Positions 43,789 through 56,389 of a stretch of DNA of 64,000 bases are shown piece after piece (position 1 is the stretch's first letter; every line of letters begins with the position of its first letter). The notes beneath the pieces are model-generated. The model was not told the origin of the DNA and ran no database searches. It saw nothing but the letters and a program-made list of their open reading frames with translations. The stretch is taken from assembly GCA_027886175.1 (NCBI GenBank), contig JAJNNQ010000139.1, positions 1,116,001-1,180,000 of the forward strand, in the 5' to 3' direction. The position numbers were made by a program, and so were the translations under genes. Source of the stretch: Phylloscopus collybita. Its lineage: Eukaryota; Chordata; Aves; Passeriformes; Phylloscopidae.

Positions 43789-46700
43789 GTCTCCTCTCGC
43801 CGTGTAGGTGCTTCTGTTTTGTGTTTGCAGCGTGCAGAGAAGCCTGCGTGCTTGCTGCTGCTTCCAGCAAGCCAAAACGCCTTTGCAGCCACTTTCCTGC
43901 CTTTTCCACAACAGGATCACTGTCTAGCTGATTTACAGTTGCCTCTGCGTAGAGCAGCTAGAGGAGCAGCTCTGCCGGCTTTCCTGTGCTTCCGCATAGC
44001 AGAGCTGTCAAGAACGAGAAGCTGCGTTTTGCCGAGAAAGCAGCGCTTCGCGGAAGCACAGCCAGCGGCGTCTTCGGTACAGCCGCAGCTTGTGCGGAGA
44101 AGCGAAAGAGAGCCGGGGAAGAACGTGGAAAGCCGAACTCGGTCGCTGCAAGCGGGTGCTGGCGAACAGCTTCTGGTCACCTTGTAGAAACTGTCCCAGC
44201 ACAGTGCAGAGTCCCCGTGGCTAGTTCCTTGAAATACCTTTCCTGGCAGCAGCCCAGAGCTGTACTGAGTGCAGCAGGTGTCAGGCCGTCTCCTCTCGCC
44301 CTGTAGGTGCTTCTGTTTTGTGTTTGCAGCGTGCAGAGAAGCCCGCGTGCTTGCTGCTGCTTCCAGCAAGCCAAAACGCTTTTGCAGCCACTTTCCTGCC
44401 TTTTCCACAACAGGATCACTGTCTAGCTGATTTACAGTTGCCTCTGCGTAGAGCAGCTAGAGGAGCAGCTCTGCCGGCTTTCCTGTGCTTCTGCATAGCA
44501 GAGCTGTCAAGAACGAGAAGCTGCGTTTGGCCGAGAAAGCAGCGCTTCGCGGAAGCACAGCCAGCGGCGTCTTCGGTACAGCCGCAGCTTGTGTGGAGAA
44601 GCGAAAGAGAGCCGGGGAAGAACGTGGAAAGCCGAACTCGGTCGCTGCAAGCGGGTGCTGGCGAACAGCTTTTGGTCACCTTGTAGAAACTGTCCCAGCA
44701 CAGTGCAGAGTCCCCGTGGCTAGTTCCTTGAAATACCTTTCCTGGCAGCAGCCCAGAGCTGTACTGAGTGCAGCAGGTGTCAGGCCGTCTCCTCTCGCCG
44801 TGTAGGTGCTTCTGTTTTGTGTTTGCAGCGTGCAGAGAAGCCCGCGTGCTTGCTGCTGCTTCCAGCAAGCCAAAACGCTTTTGCAGCCACTTTCCTGCCT
44901 TTTCCACAACAGGATCACTGTCTAGCTGATTTACAGTTGCCTCTGCGTAGAGCAGCTAGAGGAGCAGCTCTGCCGGCTTTCCTGTGCTTCCGCATAGCAG
45001 AGCTGTCAAGAACGAGAAGCTGCGTTTTGCCGAGAAAGCAGCGCTTCGCGGAAGCACAGCCAGCGGCGTCTTCGGTCCAGCCGCAGCTTGTGCGGAGAAG
45101 CGAAAGAGAGCCGGGGAAGAACGTGGAAAGCCGAACTCGGTCGCTGCAAGCGGGTGCTGGCGAACAGCTTCTGGTCACCTTGTAGAAACTGTCCCAGCAC
45201 AGTGCAGAGTCCCCGTGGCTAGTTCCTTGAAATACCTTTCCTGGCAGCAGCCCAGAGCTATACTGAGTGCAGCAGGTGTCAGGCCGTCTCCTCTCGCCGT
45301 GTAGGTGCTTCTGTTTTGTGTTTGCAGCGTACAGAGAAGCCCGCGTGCTTGCTGCTGCTTCCAGCAAGCCAAAACGCTTTTGCAGCCACTTTCTTGCCTA
45401 TTCCACAACAGGATCACTGTCTAGCTGATTTACTGTTTCCTCTGCGTAGAGCAGCTAGAGGAGCAGCTCTGCCGGCTTTCCTGTGTTTCTGCATAGCAGA
45501 GCTGTCAAGAACGAGAAGCTGCGTTTTGCCGAGAAAGCAGCGCTTCGCGGAAGCACAGCCAGCGGCGTCTTCGGTCCAGCCGCAGCTTGTGCGGAGAAGC
45601 GAAAGAGAGCCGGGGAAGAACATGGAAAGCCGAACTCGGTCGCTGCAAGCGGGTGCTGGCGAACAGTTCTGGTCACCTTGTAGAAACTGTCCCAGCACAG
45701 TGCAGAGTCCCCGTGGCTAGTTCCTTGAAATACCTTTCCTGGCAGCAGCCCAGAGCTATACTGAGTGCAGCAGGTGTCAGGCAGTCTCCTCTCGCCGTGT
45801 AGGTGCTTCTGTTTTGTGTTTGCAGCGTGCAGAGAAGCCCGCGTGCTTGCTGCTGCTTCCAGCAAGCCAAAACGCTTTTGCAGCCACTTTCCTGCCTTTT
45901 CCACAACAGGATCACTGTCTAGCTGATTTACAGTTGCCTCTGCGTAGAGCAGCTAGAGGAGCAGCTCTGCCGGCTTTCCTGTGCTTCTGCATAGCAGAGC
46001 TGTCAAGAACGAGAAGCTGCGTTTTGCCGAGAAAGCAGCGCTTCGCGGAAGCACAGCCAGCGGCGTCTTCGGTACAGCCGCAGCTTGTGCGGAGAAGCGA
46101 AAGAGAGCCGGGGAAGAACGTGGAAAGCCGAACTCGGTCGCTGCAAGCGGGTGCTGGCGAACAGCTTCTGGTCACCTTGTAGAAACTGTCCCAGCACAGT
46201 GCAGAGTCCCCGTGGCTAGTTCCTTGAAATACCTTTCCTGGCAGCAGCCCAGAGCTGTACTGAGTGCAGCAGGTGTCAGGCAGTCTCCTCTCGCCGTGTA
46301 GGTGCTTCTGTTTTGTGTTTGCAGCGTGCAGAGAAGCCCGCGTGCTTGCTGCTGCTTTCAGCAAGCCAAAACGCTTTTGCAGCCACTTTCCTGCCTATTC
46401 CACAACAGGATCACTGTCTAGCTGATTTACAGTTTCCTCTGCGTAGAGCAGCTAGAGGAGCAGCTCTGCCGGCTTTCCTGTGTTTCTGCATAGCAGAGCT
46501 GTCAAGAACGAGAAGCTGCGTTTTGCCGAGAAAGCAGCGCTTCGTGGAAGCACAGCCAGCGGCGTCTTCGGTACAGCCGCAGCTTGTGCGGAGAAGCAAA
46601 AGAGAGCTGGGGAAGAACGTGGAAAGCCGAACTCGGTCGCTGCAAGCGGGTGCTGGCGAACAGCTTCTGGTCACCTTGTAGAAACTGTCCCAGCACAGTG

Positions 46701-49700
46701 CAAAGTCCTCGTGGCTAGTTCCTTGAAATACCTTTCCTGGCAGCAGCCCAGAGCTGTACTGAGTGCAGCAGGTGTCAGGCCGTCTCCTCTCGCCGTGTAG
46801 GTGCTTCTGTTTTGTGTTTGCAGCGTGCAGAGAAGCCCGCGTGCTTGCTGCTGCTTCCAGCAAGCCAAAACGCTTTTGCAGCCACTTTCCTGCCTTTTCC
46901 ACAACAGAATCACTGTCTAGCTGATTTACAGTTGCCTCTGCGTAGAGCAGCTAGAGGAGCAGCTCTGCCGGCTTTCCTGTGCTTCTGCATAGCAGAGCTG
47001 TCAAGAACGAGAAGCTGCGTTTTGCCGAGAAAGCAGCGCTTCGCGGAAGCACAGCCAGCGGCGTCTTCGGTACAGCCGCAGCTTGTGCGGAGAAGCGAAA
47101 GAGAGCCGGGGAAGAACGTGGAAATCCGAACTCAGTCGCTGCAAGCGGGTGCTGGCGAACAGCTTCTGGTCACCTTGTAGAAACTGTCCCAGCACAGTGC
47201 AGAGTCCCCGTGGCTAGTTCCTTGAAATACCTTTCCTGGCAGCAGCCCAGAGCTGTACTGAGTGCAGCAGGTGTCAGGCCGTCTCCTCTCGCCGTGTAGG
47301 TGCTTCTGTTTTGTGTTTGCAGCGTGCAGAGAAGCCCGCGTGCTTGCTGCTGCTTCCAGCAAGCCAAAACGCTTTTGCAGCCACTTTCCTGCCTTTTCCA
47401 CAACAGGATCACTGTGTAGCTGACTTACAGTTGCCTCTGCGTAGAGCAGCTAGAGGAGCAGCTCTGCCGGCTTTCCTGTGTTTCTGCATAGCAGAGCTGT
47501 CAAGAACGAGAAGCTGCGTTTTGCCGAGAAAGCAGCGCTTCGCGGAAGCACAGCCAGCGGCGTCTTCGGTACAGCCGCAGCTTGTGCGGAGAAGCGAAAG
47601 AGAGCCGGGGAAGAACGTGGAAAGCCGAACTCGGTCGCTGCAAGCGGGTGCTGGCGAACAGCTTCTGGTCACCTTGTAGAAACTGTCCCAGCACAGTGCA
47701 GAGTCCCCGTGGCTAGTTCCTTGAAATACCTTTCCTGGCAGCAGCCCAGAGCTGTACTGAGTGTAGCAGGTGTCAGGCCGTCTCCTCTCGCCGTGTAGGT
47801 GCTTCTGTTTTGTGTTTGCAGCGTGCAGAGAAGCCCGCGTGCTTGCTGCTGCTTCCAGCAAGCCAAAACGCTTTTGCAGCCACTTTCCTGCCTTTTCCAC
47901 AACAGGATCACTGTCTAGCTGACTTAAAGTTGCCTCTGCGTAGAGCAGCTAGAGGAGCAGCTCTGCCGGCTTTCCTGTGCTTCTGCATAGCAGAGCTGTC
48001 AAGAACGAGAAGCTGCGTTTGGCCGAGAAAGCAGCGCTTCGCGGAAGCACAGCCAGCGGCGTCTTCGGTCCAGCCGCAGCTTGTGCGGAGAAGCGAAAGA
48101 GAGCCGGGGAAGAACGTGGAAAGCCGAACTCGGTCGCTGCAAGCGGGTGCTGGCGAACAGCTTCTGGTCACCTTGTACAAACTGTCCCAGCACAGTGCAG
48201 AGTCCCCGTGGCTAGTTCCTTGAAATACCTTTCCTGGCAGCAGCCCAGAGCTGTACTGAGTGCAGCAGGTGTCAGGCCGTCTCCTCTCGCCGTGTAGGTG
48301 CTTCTGTTTTGTGTTTGCAGCGTGCAGAGAAGCCCGCGTGCTTGCTGCTGCTTCCAGCAAGCCAAAACGCTTTTGCAGCCACTTTCCTGCCTTTTCCACA
48401 ACAGGATCACTGTCTAGCTGATTTACAGTTGCCTCTGCGTAGAGCAGCTAGAGGAGCAGCTCTGCCGGCTTTCCTGTGCTTCTGCATAGCAGAGCTGTCA
48501 AGAACAAGAAGCTGCGTTTTGCCGAGAAAGCAGCGCTTCGCGGAAGCACAGCCAGCGGCGTCTTCGGTACAGCCGCAGCTTGTGCGGAGAAGCGAAAGAG
48601 AGCCGGGGAAGAACGTGGAAAGCCGAACTCGGTCGCTGCAAGCGGGTGCTGGCGAACAGCTTCTGGTCACCTTGTAGAAACTGTCCCAGCACAGTGCAGA
48701 GTCCCCGTGGCTAGTTCCTTGAAATACCTTTCCTGGCAGCAGCCCAGAGCTGTACTGAGTGTAGCAGGTGTCAGGCCGTCTCCTCTCGCCGTGTAGGTGC
48801 TTCTGTTTTGTGTTTGCAGCGTGCAGAGAAGCCCGCGTGCTTGCTGCTGCTTCCAGCAAGCCAAAACGCTTTTGCAGCCACTTTCCTGCCTTTTCCACAA
48901 CAGGATCACTGTCTAGCTGACTTACAGTTGCCTCTGCGTAGAGCAGCTAGAGGAGCAGCTCTGCCGGCTTTCCTGTGCTTCTGCATAGCAGAGCTGTCAA
49001 GAACGAGAAGCTGCGTTTGGCCGAGAAAGCAGCGCTTCGCGGAAGCACAGCCAGCGGCGTCTTCGGTCCAGCCGCAGCTTGTGCGGAGAAGCGAAAGAGA
49101 GCCGGGGAAGAACGTGGAAAGCCGAACTCGGTCGCTGCAAGCGGGTGCTGGCGAACAGCTTCTGGTCACCTTGTAGAAACTGTCCCAGCACAGTGCAGAG
49201 TCCCCGTGGCTAGTTCCTTGAAATACCTTTCCTGGCAGCAGCCCAGAGCTGTACTGAGTGCAGCAGGTGTCAGGCCGTCTCCTCTCGCCGTGTAGGTGCT
49301 TCTGTTTTGTGTTTGCAGCGTGCAGAGAAGCCCGCGTGCTTGCTGCTGCTTCCAGCAAGCCAAAACGCTTTTGCAGCCACTTTCCTGCCTTTTCCACAAC
49401 AGCATCACTGTCTAGCTGATTTACAGTTGCCTCTGCGTAGAGCAGCTAGAGGAGCAGCTCTGCCGGCTTTCCTGTGCTTCTGCATAGCAGAGCTGTCAAG
49501 AACAAGAAGCTGCGTTTTGCCGAGAAAGCAGCGCTTCGCGGAAGCACAGCCAGCGGCGTCTTCGGTACAGCCGCAGCTTGTGCGGAGAAGCGAAAGAGAG
49601 CCGGGGAAGAACGTGGAAAGCCGAACTCAGTCGCTGCAAGCGGGTGCTGGCGAACAGCTTCTGGTCACCTTGTAGAAACTGTCCCAGCACAGTGCAGAGT

Positions 49701-52700
49701 CCCCGTGGCTAGTTCCTTGAAATACCTTTCCTGGCAGCAGCCCAGAGCTGTACTGAGTGCAGCAGGTGTCAGGCCGTCTCCTCTCGCCGTGTAGGTGCTT
49801 CTGTTTTGTGTTTGCAGCGTGCAGAGAAGCCCGCGTGCTTGCTGATGCTTCCAGCAAGCCAAAACGCTTTTGCAGCCACTTTCCTGCCTTTTCCACAACA
49901 GCATCACTGTCTAGCTGATTTACAGTTGCCTCTGCGTAGAGCAGCTAGAGGAGCAGCTCTGCCGGCTTTCCTGTGCTTCTGCATAGCAGAGCTGTCAAGA
50001 ACGAGAAGCTGCGTTTGGCCGAGAAAGCAGCGCTTCGCGGAAGCACAGCCAGCGGCGTCTTCGGTACAGCCGCAGCTTGTGCGGAGAAGCGAAAGAGAGC
50101 CGGGGAAGATCGTGGAAAGCTGAACTCGGTCGCTGCAAGCGGGTGCTGGCGAACAGCTTCTGGTCACCTTGTACAAACTGTCCCAGCACAGTGCAGAGTC
50201 CCCGTGGCTAGTTCCTTGAAATACCTTTCCTGCCAGGAGCCCAGAGCTGTACTGAGTGCAGCAGGTGTCAGGCCGTCTCCTCTCGCCGTGTAGGTGCTTC
50301 TGTTTTGTGTTTGCAGCGTGCAGAGAAGCCCGCGTGCTTGCTGCTGCTTCCAGCAAGCCAAAACGCTTTTGCAGCCACCTTCCTGCCTTTTCCACAACAG
50401 CATCACTGTCTAGCTGATTTACAGTTGCCTCTGCGTAGAGCAGCTAGAGGAGCAGCTCTGCCGGCTTTCCTGTGCTTCTGCATAGCAGAGCTGTCAAGAA
50501 CGAGAAGCTGCGTTTTGCCGAGAAAGCAGCGCTTCGCGGAAGCACAGCCAGCGGCGTCTTCGGTACAGCCGCAGCTTGTGCGGAGAAGCGAAAGAGAGCC
50601 GGGGAAGAACGTGGAAATCCGAACTCAGTCGCTGCAAGCGGGTGCTGGCGAACAGCTTCTGGTCACCTTGTAGAAAATGTCCCAGCACAGTGCAGAGTCC
50701 CCGTGGCTAGTTCCTTGAAATACCTTTCCTGGCAGCAGCCCAGAGCTGTACTGAGTGCAGCAGGTGTCAGGCCGTCTCCTCTCGCCGTGTAGGTGCTTCT
50801 GTTTTGTGTTTGCAGCGTGCAGAGAAGCCCGCGTGCTTGCTGCTGCTTCCAGCAAGCCAAAACGCTTTTGCAGCCACTTTCCTGCCTTTTCCACAACAGG
50901 ATCACTGTCTAGCTGACTTACAGTTGCCTCTGCGTAGAGCAGCTAGAGGAGCAGCTCTGCCGGCTTTCCTGTGTTTCTGCATAGCAGAGCTGTCAAGAAC
51001 GAGAAGCTGCGTTTTGCCGAGAAAGCAGCGCTTCGCGGAAGCACAGCCAGCGGCGTCTTCGGTACAGCCGCAGCTTGTGCGGAGAAGCGAAAGAGAGCCG
51101 GGGAAGAACGTGGAAAGCCGAACTCGGTCGCTGCAAGCGGGTGCTGGCGAACAGCTTCTGGTCACCTTGGAGAAACTGTCCCAGCACAGTGCAGAGTCCC
51201 CGTGGCTAGTTCCTTGAAATACCTTTCCTGGCAGCAGCCCAGAGCTGTACTGAGTGCAGCAGGTGTCAGGCAGTCACCTCTCGCCGTGTAGGTGCTTCTG
51301 TTTTGTGTTTGCAGCGTGCAGAGAAGCCCGCGTGCTTGCTGCTGCTTCCAGCAAGCCAAAACGCTTTTGCAGCCACTTTCCTGCCTTTTCCACAACAGCA
51401 TCACTGTCTAGCTGATTTACAGTTGCCTCTGCGTAGAGCAGCTAGAGGAGCAGCTCTGCCGGCTTTCCTGTGCTTCTGCATAGCAGAGCTGTCAAGAACG
51501 AGAAGCTGCGTTTGGCCGAGAAAGCAGCGCTTCGCGGAAGCACAGCCAGCGGCGTCTTCGGTCCAGCCGCAGCTTGTGCGGAGAAGCGAAAGAGAGCCGG
51601 GGAAGAACGTGGAAAGCCGAACTCGGTCGCTGCAAGCGGGTGCTGGCGAACAGCTTTTGGTCACCTTGTACAAACTGTCCCAGCACAGTGCAGAGTCCTC
51701 GTGGCTAGTTCCTTGAAATACCTTTCCTGGCAGCAGCCCAGAGCTGTACTGAGTGCAGCAGGTGTCAGGCCGTCTCCTCTCGCCGTGTAGGTGCTTCTGT
51801 TTTGTGTTTGCAGCGTGCAGAGAAGCCCGCGTGCTTGCTGCTGCTTCCAGCAAGCCAAAACGCTTTTGCAGCCACTTTCCTGCCTTTTCCACAACAGGAT
51901 CACTGTCTAGCTGATTTACAGTTGCCTCTGCGTAGAGCAGCTAGAGGAGCAGCTCTGCCGGCTTTCCTGTGCTTCCGCATAGCAGAGCTGTCAAGAACGA
52001 GAAGCTGCGTTTTGCCGAGAAAGCAGCGCTTCGCGGAAGCACAGCCAGCGGCGTCTTCGGTCCAGCCGCAGCTTGTGCGGAGAAGCGAAAGAGAGCCGGG
52101 GAAGAACGTGGAAAGCCGAACTCGGTCGCTGCAAGCGGGTGCTGGCGAACAGCTTCTGGTCACCTTGTAGAAACTGTCCCAGCACAGTGCAGAGTCCCCG
52201 TGGCTAGTTCCTTGAAATACCTTTCCTGGCAGCAGCCCAGAGCTGTACTGAGTGCAGCAGGTGTCAGGCCGTCTCCTCTCGCCGTGTAGGTGCTTCTGTT
52301 TTGTGTTTGCAGCGTGCAGAGAAGCCCGCGTGCTTGCTGCTGCTTCCAGCAAGCCAAAACGCTTTTGCAGCCACTTTCCTGCCTTTTCCACAACAGGATC
52401 ACTGTCTAGCTGATTTACAGTTGCCTCTGCGTAGAGCAGCTAGAGGAGCAGCTCTGCCGGCTTTCATGTGCTTCCGCATAGCAGAGCTGTCAAGAACGAG
52501 AAGCTGCGTTTTGCCGAGAAAGCAGCGCTTCGCGGAAGCACAGCCAGCGGCGTCTTCGGTACAGCCGCAGCTTGTGCGGAGAAGCGAAAGAGAGCCGGGG
52601 AAGAACGTGGAAAGCCGAACTCGGTCGCTGCAAGCGGGTGCTGGCGAACAGCTTCTGGTCACCTTGTACAAACTCTCCCAGCACAGTGCAGAGTCCCCGT

Positions 52701-54266
52701 GGCTAGTTCCTTGAAATACATTTCCTGGCAGCAGCCCAGAGCTGTACTGAGTGCAGCAGGTGTCAGGCCGTCTCCTCTCGCCGTGTAGGTGCTTCTGTTT
52801 TGTGTTTGCAGCGTGCAGAGAAGCCCGCGTGCTTGCTGCTGCTTCCAGCAAGCCAAAACGCTTTTGCAGCCACTTTCCTGCCTTTTCCACAACAGGATCA
52901 CTGTCTAGCTGACTTACAGTTGCCTCTGCGTAGAGCAGCTAGAGGAGCAGCTCTGCCGGCTTTCCTGTGCTTCTGCATAGCAGAGCTGTCAAGAACGAGA
53001 AGCTGCGTTTGGCCGAGAAAGCAGCGCTTCGCGGAAGCACAGCCAGCGGCGTCTTCGGTCCAGCCGCAGCTTGTGCGGAGAAGCGAAAGAGAGCCGGGGA
53101 AGAACGTGGAAAGCCGAACTCGGTCGCTGCAAGCGGGTGCTGGCGAACAGCTTCTGGTCACCTTGTACAAACTCTCCCAGCACAGTGCAGAGTCCCCGTG
53201 GCTAGTTCCTTGAAATACCTTTCCTGGCAGCAGCCCAGAGCTGTACTGAGTGCAGCAGGTGTCAGGCCGTCTCCTCTCGCCGTGTAGGTGCTTCTGTTTT
53301 GTGTTTGCAGCGTGCAGAGAAGCCCGCGTGCTTGCTGCTGCTTCCAGCAAGCCAAAACGCTTTTGCAGCCACTTTCCTGCCTTTTACACAACAGCATCAC
53401 TGTCTAGCTGATTTACAGTTGCCTCTGCGTAGAGCAGCTAGAGGAGCAGCTCTGCCGGCTTTCCTGTGCTTCTGCATAGCAGAGCTGTCAAGAACGAGAA
53501 GCTGCGTTTTGCCGAGAAAGCAGCGCTTCGCGGAAGCACAGCCAGCGGCGTCTTCGGTCCAGCCGCAGCTTGTGCGGAGAAGCGAAAGAGAGCCGGGGAA
53601 GAACGTGGAAAGCCGAACTGGGTCGCTGCAAGCGGGTGCTGGCGAACAGCTTCTGGTCACCTTGTAAAAACTGTCCCAGCACAGTGCAGAGTCCCCGTGG
53701 CTAGTTCCTTGAAATACCTTTCCTGGCAGCAGCCCAGAGCTGTACTGAGTGCAGCAGGTGTCAGGCCGTCTCCTCTCGCCGTGTAGGTGCTTCTGTTTTG
53801 TGTTTGCAGCGTGCAGAGAAGCCCGCGTGCTTGCTGCTGCTTCCAGCAAGCCAAAACGCTTTTGCAGCCACTTTCCTGCCTTTTCCACAACAGGATCACT
53901 GTCTAGCTGATTTACAGTTGCCTCTGCGTAGAGCAGCTAGAGGAGCAGCTCTGCCGGCTTTCCTGTGCTTCTGCATAGCAGAGCTGTCAAGAACGAGAAG
54001 CTGCGTTTTGCCGAGAAAGCAGCGCTTCGCGGAAGCACAGCCAGCGGCGTCTTCGGTACAGCCGCAGCTTGTGCGGAGAAGTGAAAGAAAGCCGGGGAAG
54101 AACGTGGAAAGCCGAACTCGGTCGCTGCAAGCGGGTGCTGGCGAACAGCTTCTGGTCACCTTGGAGAAACTGTCCCAGCACAGTGCAGAGTCCCCGTGGC
54201 TAGTTCCTTGAAATACCTTTCCTGGCAGCAGCCCAGAGCTGTACTGAGTGCAGCAGGTGTCAGGCA
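43789..54266 (+). repeat. Higher-order repeat copy 1: 21 monomers, 10,478 bp
   Basis: This span recurs at an offset of 10,478 bp (21 x 499 minus one deleted base). It contains one 498-bp monomer (45,414). Private variants that mark it include agcctgcgtg (43,841), gtgtggagaag (44,592), agagctgggg (46,606), aacagaatc (46,903), gacttaaag (47,931), gtgtagcagg (47,761), gaagatcgtgg (50,105), tgccaggag (50,231) and gaaaatgtccc (50,673). The left limit is set by a c/a difference at 43,788 versus 54,266. Confidence 0.93.
45414..45911 (+). repeat. 498-bp monomer, CAG-T class (HOR copy 1)
   Basis: cagttctgg near 45,666 with tactgtttcctctg, tgtgtttctgc, aacatggaaagc and gctatactgag. It differs from the copies at 22,966 and 35,439 by ggtccag in place of ggtacag. 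Confidence 0.9.
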
Positions 54267-54394
54267 GTCTCCTCTCGCCGTGTAGGTGCTTCTGTTTTGT
54301 GTTTGCAGCGTGCAGAGAAGCCTGCGTGCTTGCTGCTGCTTCCAGCAAGCCAAAACGCCTTTGCAGCCACTTTCCTGCCTTTTCCACAACAGGA
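53896..54394 (+). repeat. Junction monomer between the two higher-order repeat copies
   Basis: The left part carries agtgaaagaaagcc (54,080), ttggagaaac and ggcagtctcc, none of which is in the corresponding monomer at 43,418. The right part, from no later than 54,323, shares the private agcctgcgtg and cgcctttgc with 43,418-43,916. The monomer is thus a chimera formed where the 21-monomer unit joins its copy. Confidence 0.85.
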
Positions 54395-55891
54395 TCACTG
54401 TCTAGCTGATTTACAGTTGCCTCTGCGTAGAGCAGCTAGAGGAGCAGCTCTGCCGGCTTTCCTGTGCTTCCGCATAGCAGAGCTGTCAAGAACGAGAAGC
54501 TGCGTTTTGCCGAGAAAGCAGCGCTTCGCGGAAGCACAGCCAGCGGCGTCTTCGGTACAGCCGCAGCTTGTGCGGAGAAGCGAAAGAGAGCCGGGGAAGA
54601 ACGTGGAAAGCCGAACTCGGTCGCTGCAAGCGGGTGCTGGCGAACAGCTTCTGGTCACCTTGTAGAAACTGTCCCAGCACAGTGCAGAGTCCCCGTGGCT
54701 AGTTCCTTGAAATACCTTTCCTGGCAGCAGCCCAGAGCTGTACTGAGTGCAGCAGGTGTCAGGCCGTCTCCTCTCGCCCTGTAGGTGCTTCTGTTTTGTG
54801 TTTGCAGCGTGCAGAGAAGCCCGCGTGCTTGCTGCTGCTTCCAGCAAGCCAAAACGCTTTTGCAGCCACTTTCCTGCCTTTTCCACAACAGGATCACTGT
54901 CTAGCTGATTTACAGTTGCCTCTGCGTAGAGCAGCTAGAGGAGCAGCTCTGCCGGCTTTCCTGTGCTTCTGCATAGCAGAGCTGTCAAGAACGAGAAGCT
55001 GCGTTTGGCCGAGAAAGCAGCGCTTCGCGGAAGCACAGCCAGCGGCGTCTTCGGTACAGCCGCAGCTTGTGTGGAGAAGCGAAAGAGAGCCGGGGAAGAA
55101 CGTGGAAAGCCGAACTCGGTCGCTGCAAGCGGGTGCTGGCGAACAGCTTTTGGTCACCTTGTAGAAACTGTCCCAGCACAGTGCAGAGTCCCCGTGGCTA
55201 GTTCCTTGAAATACCTTTCCTGGCAGCAGCCCAGAGCTGTACTGAGTGCAGCAGGTGTCAGGCCGTCTCCTCTCGCCGTGTAGGTGCTTCTGTTTTGTGT
55301 TTGCAGCGTGCAGAGAAGCCCGCGTGCTTGCTGCTGCTTCCAGCAAGCCAAAACGCTTTTGCAGCCACTTTCCTGCCTTTTCCACAACAGGATCACTGTC
55401 TAGCTGATTTACAGTTGCCTCTGCGTAGAGCAGCTAGAGGAGCAGCTCTGCCGGCTTTCCTGTGCTTCCGCATAGCAGAGCTGTCAAGAACGAGAAGCTG
55501 CGTTTTGCCGAGAAAGCAGCGCTTCGCGGAAGCACAGCCAGCGGCGTCTTCGGTCCAGCCGCAGCTTGTGCGGAGAAGCGAAAGAGAGCCGGGGAAGAAC
55601 GTGGAAAGCCGAACTCGGTCGCTGCAAGCGGGTGCTGGCGAACAGCTTCTGGTCACCTTGTAGAAACTGTCCCAGCACAGTGCAGAGTCCCCGTGGCTAG
55701 TTCCTTGAAATACCTTTCCTGGCAGCAGCCCAGAGCTATACTGAGTGCAGCAGGTGTCAGGCCGTCTCCTCTCGCCGTGTAGGTGCTTCTGTTTTGTGTT
55801 TGCAGCGTACAGAGAAGCCCGCGTGCTTGCTGCTGCTTCCAGCAAGCCAAAACGCTTTTGCAGCCACTTTCTTGCCTATTCCACAACAGGA

Positions 55892-56389
55892 TCACTGTCT
55901 AGCTGATTTACTGTTTCCTCTGCGTAGAGCAGCTAGAGGAGCAGCTCTGCCGGCTTTCCTGTGTTTCTGCATAGCAGAGCTGTCAAGAACGAGAAGCTGC
56001 GTTTTGCCGAGAAAGCAGCGCTTCGCGGAAGCACAGCCAGCGGCGTCTTCGGTCCAGCCGCAGCTTGTGCGGAGAAGCGAAAGAGAGCCGGGGAAGAACA
56101 TGGAAAGCCGAACTCGGTCGCTGCAAGCGGGTGCTGGCGAACAGTTCTGGTCACCTTGTAGAAACTGTCCCAGCACAGTGCAGAGTCCCCGTGGCTAGTT
56201 CCTTGAAATACCTTTCCTGGCAGCAGCCCAGAGCTATACTGAGTGCAGCAGGTGTCAGGCAGTCTCCTCTCGCCGTGTAGGTGCTTCTGTTTTGTGTTTG
56301 CAGCGTGCAGAGAAGCCCGCGTGCTTGCTGCTGCTTCCAGCAAGCCAAAACGCTTTTGCAGCCACTTTCCTGCCTTTTCCACAACAGGA
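55892..56389 (+). repeat. 498-bp monomer, CAG-T class (HOR copy 2)
   Basis: Counterpart of the monomer at 45,414 in the second higher-order repeat copy, with the same deletion (near 56,144) and the same marker set. Confidence 0.9.
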
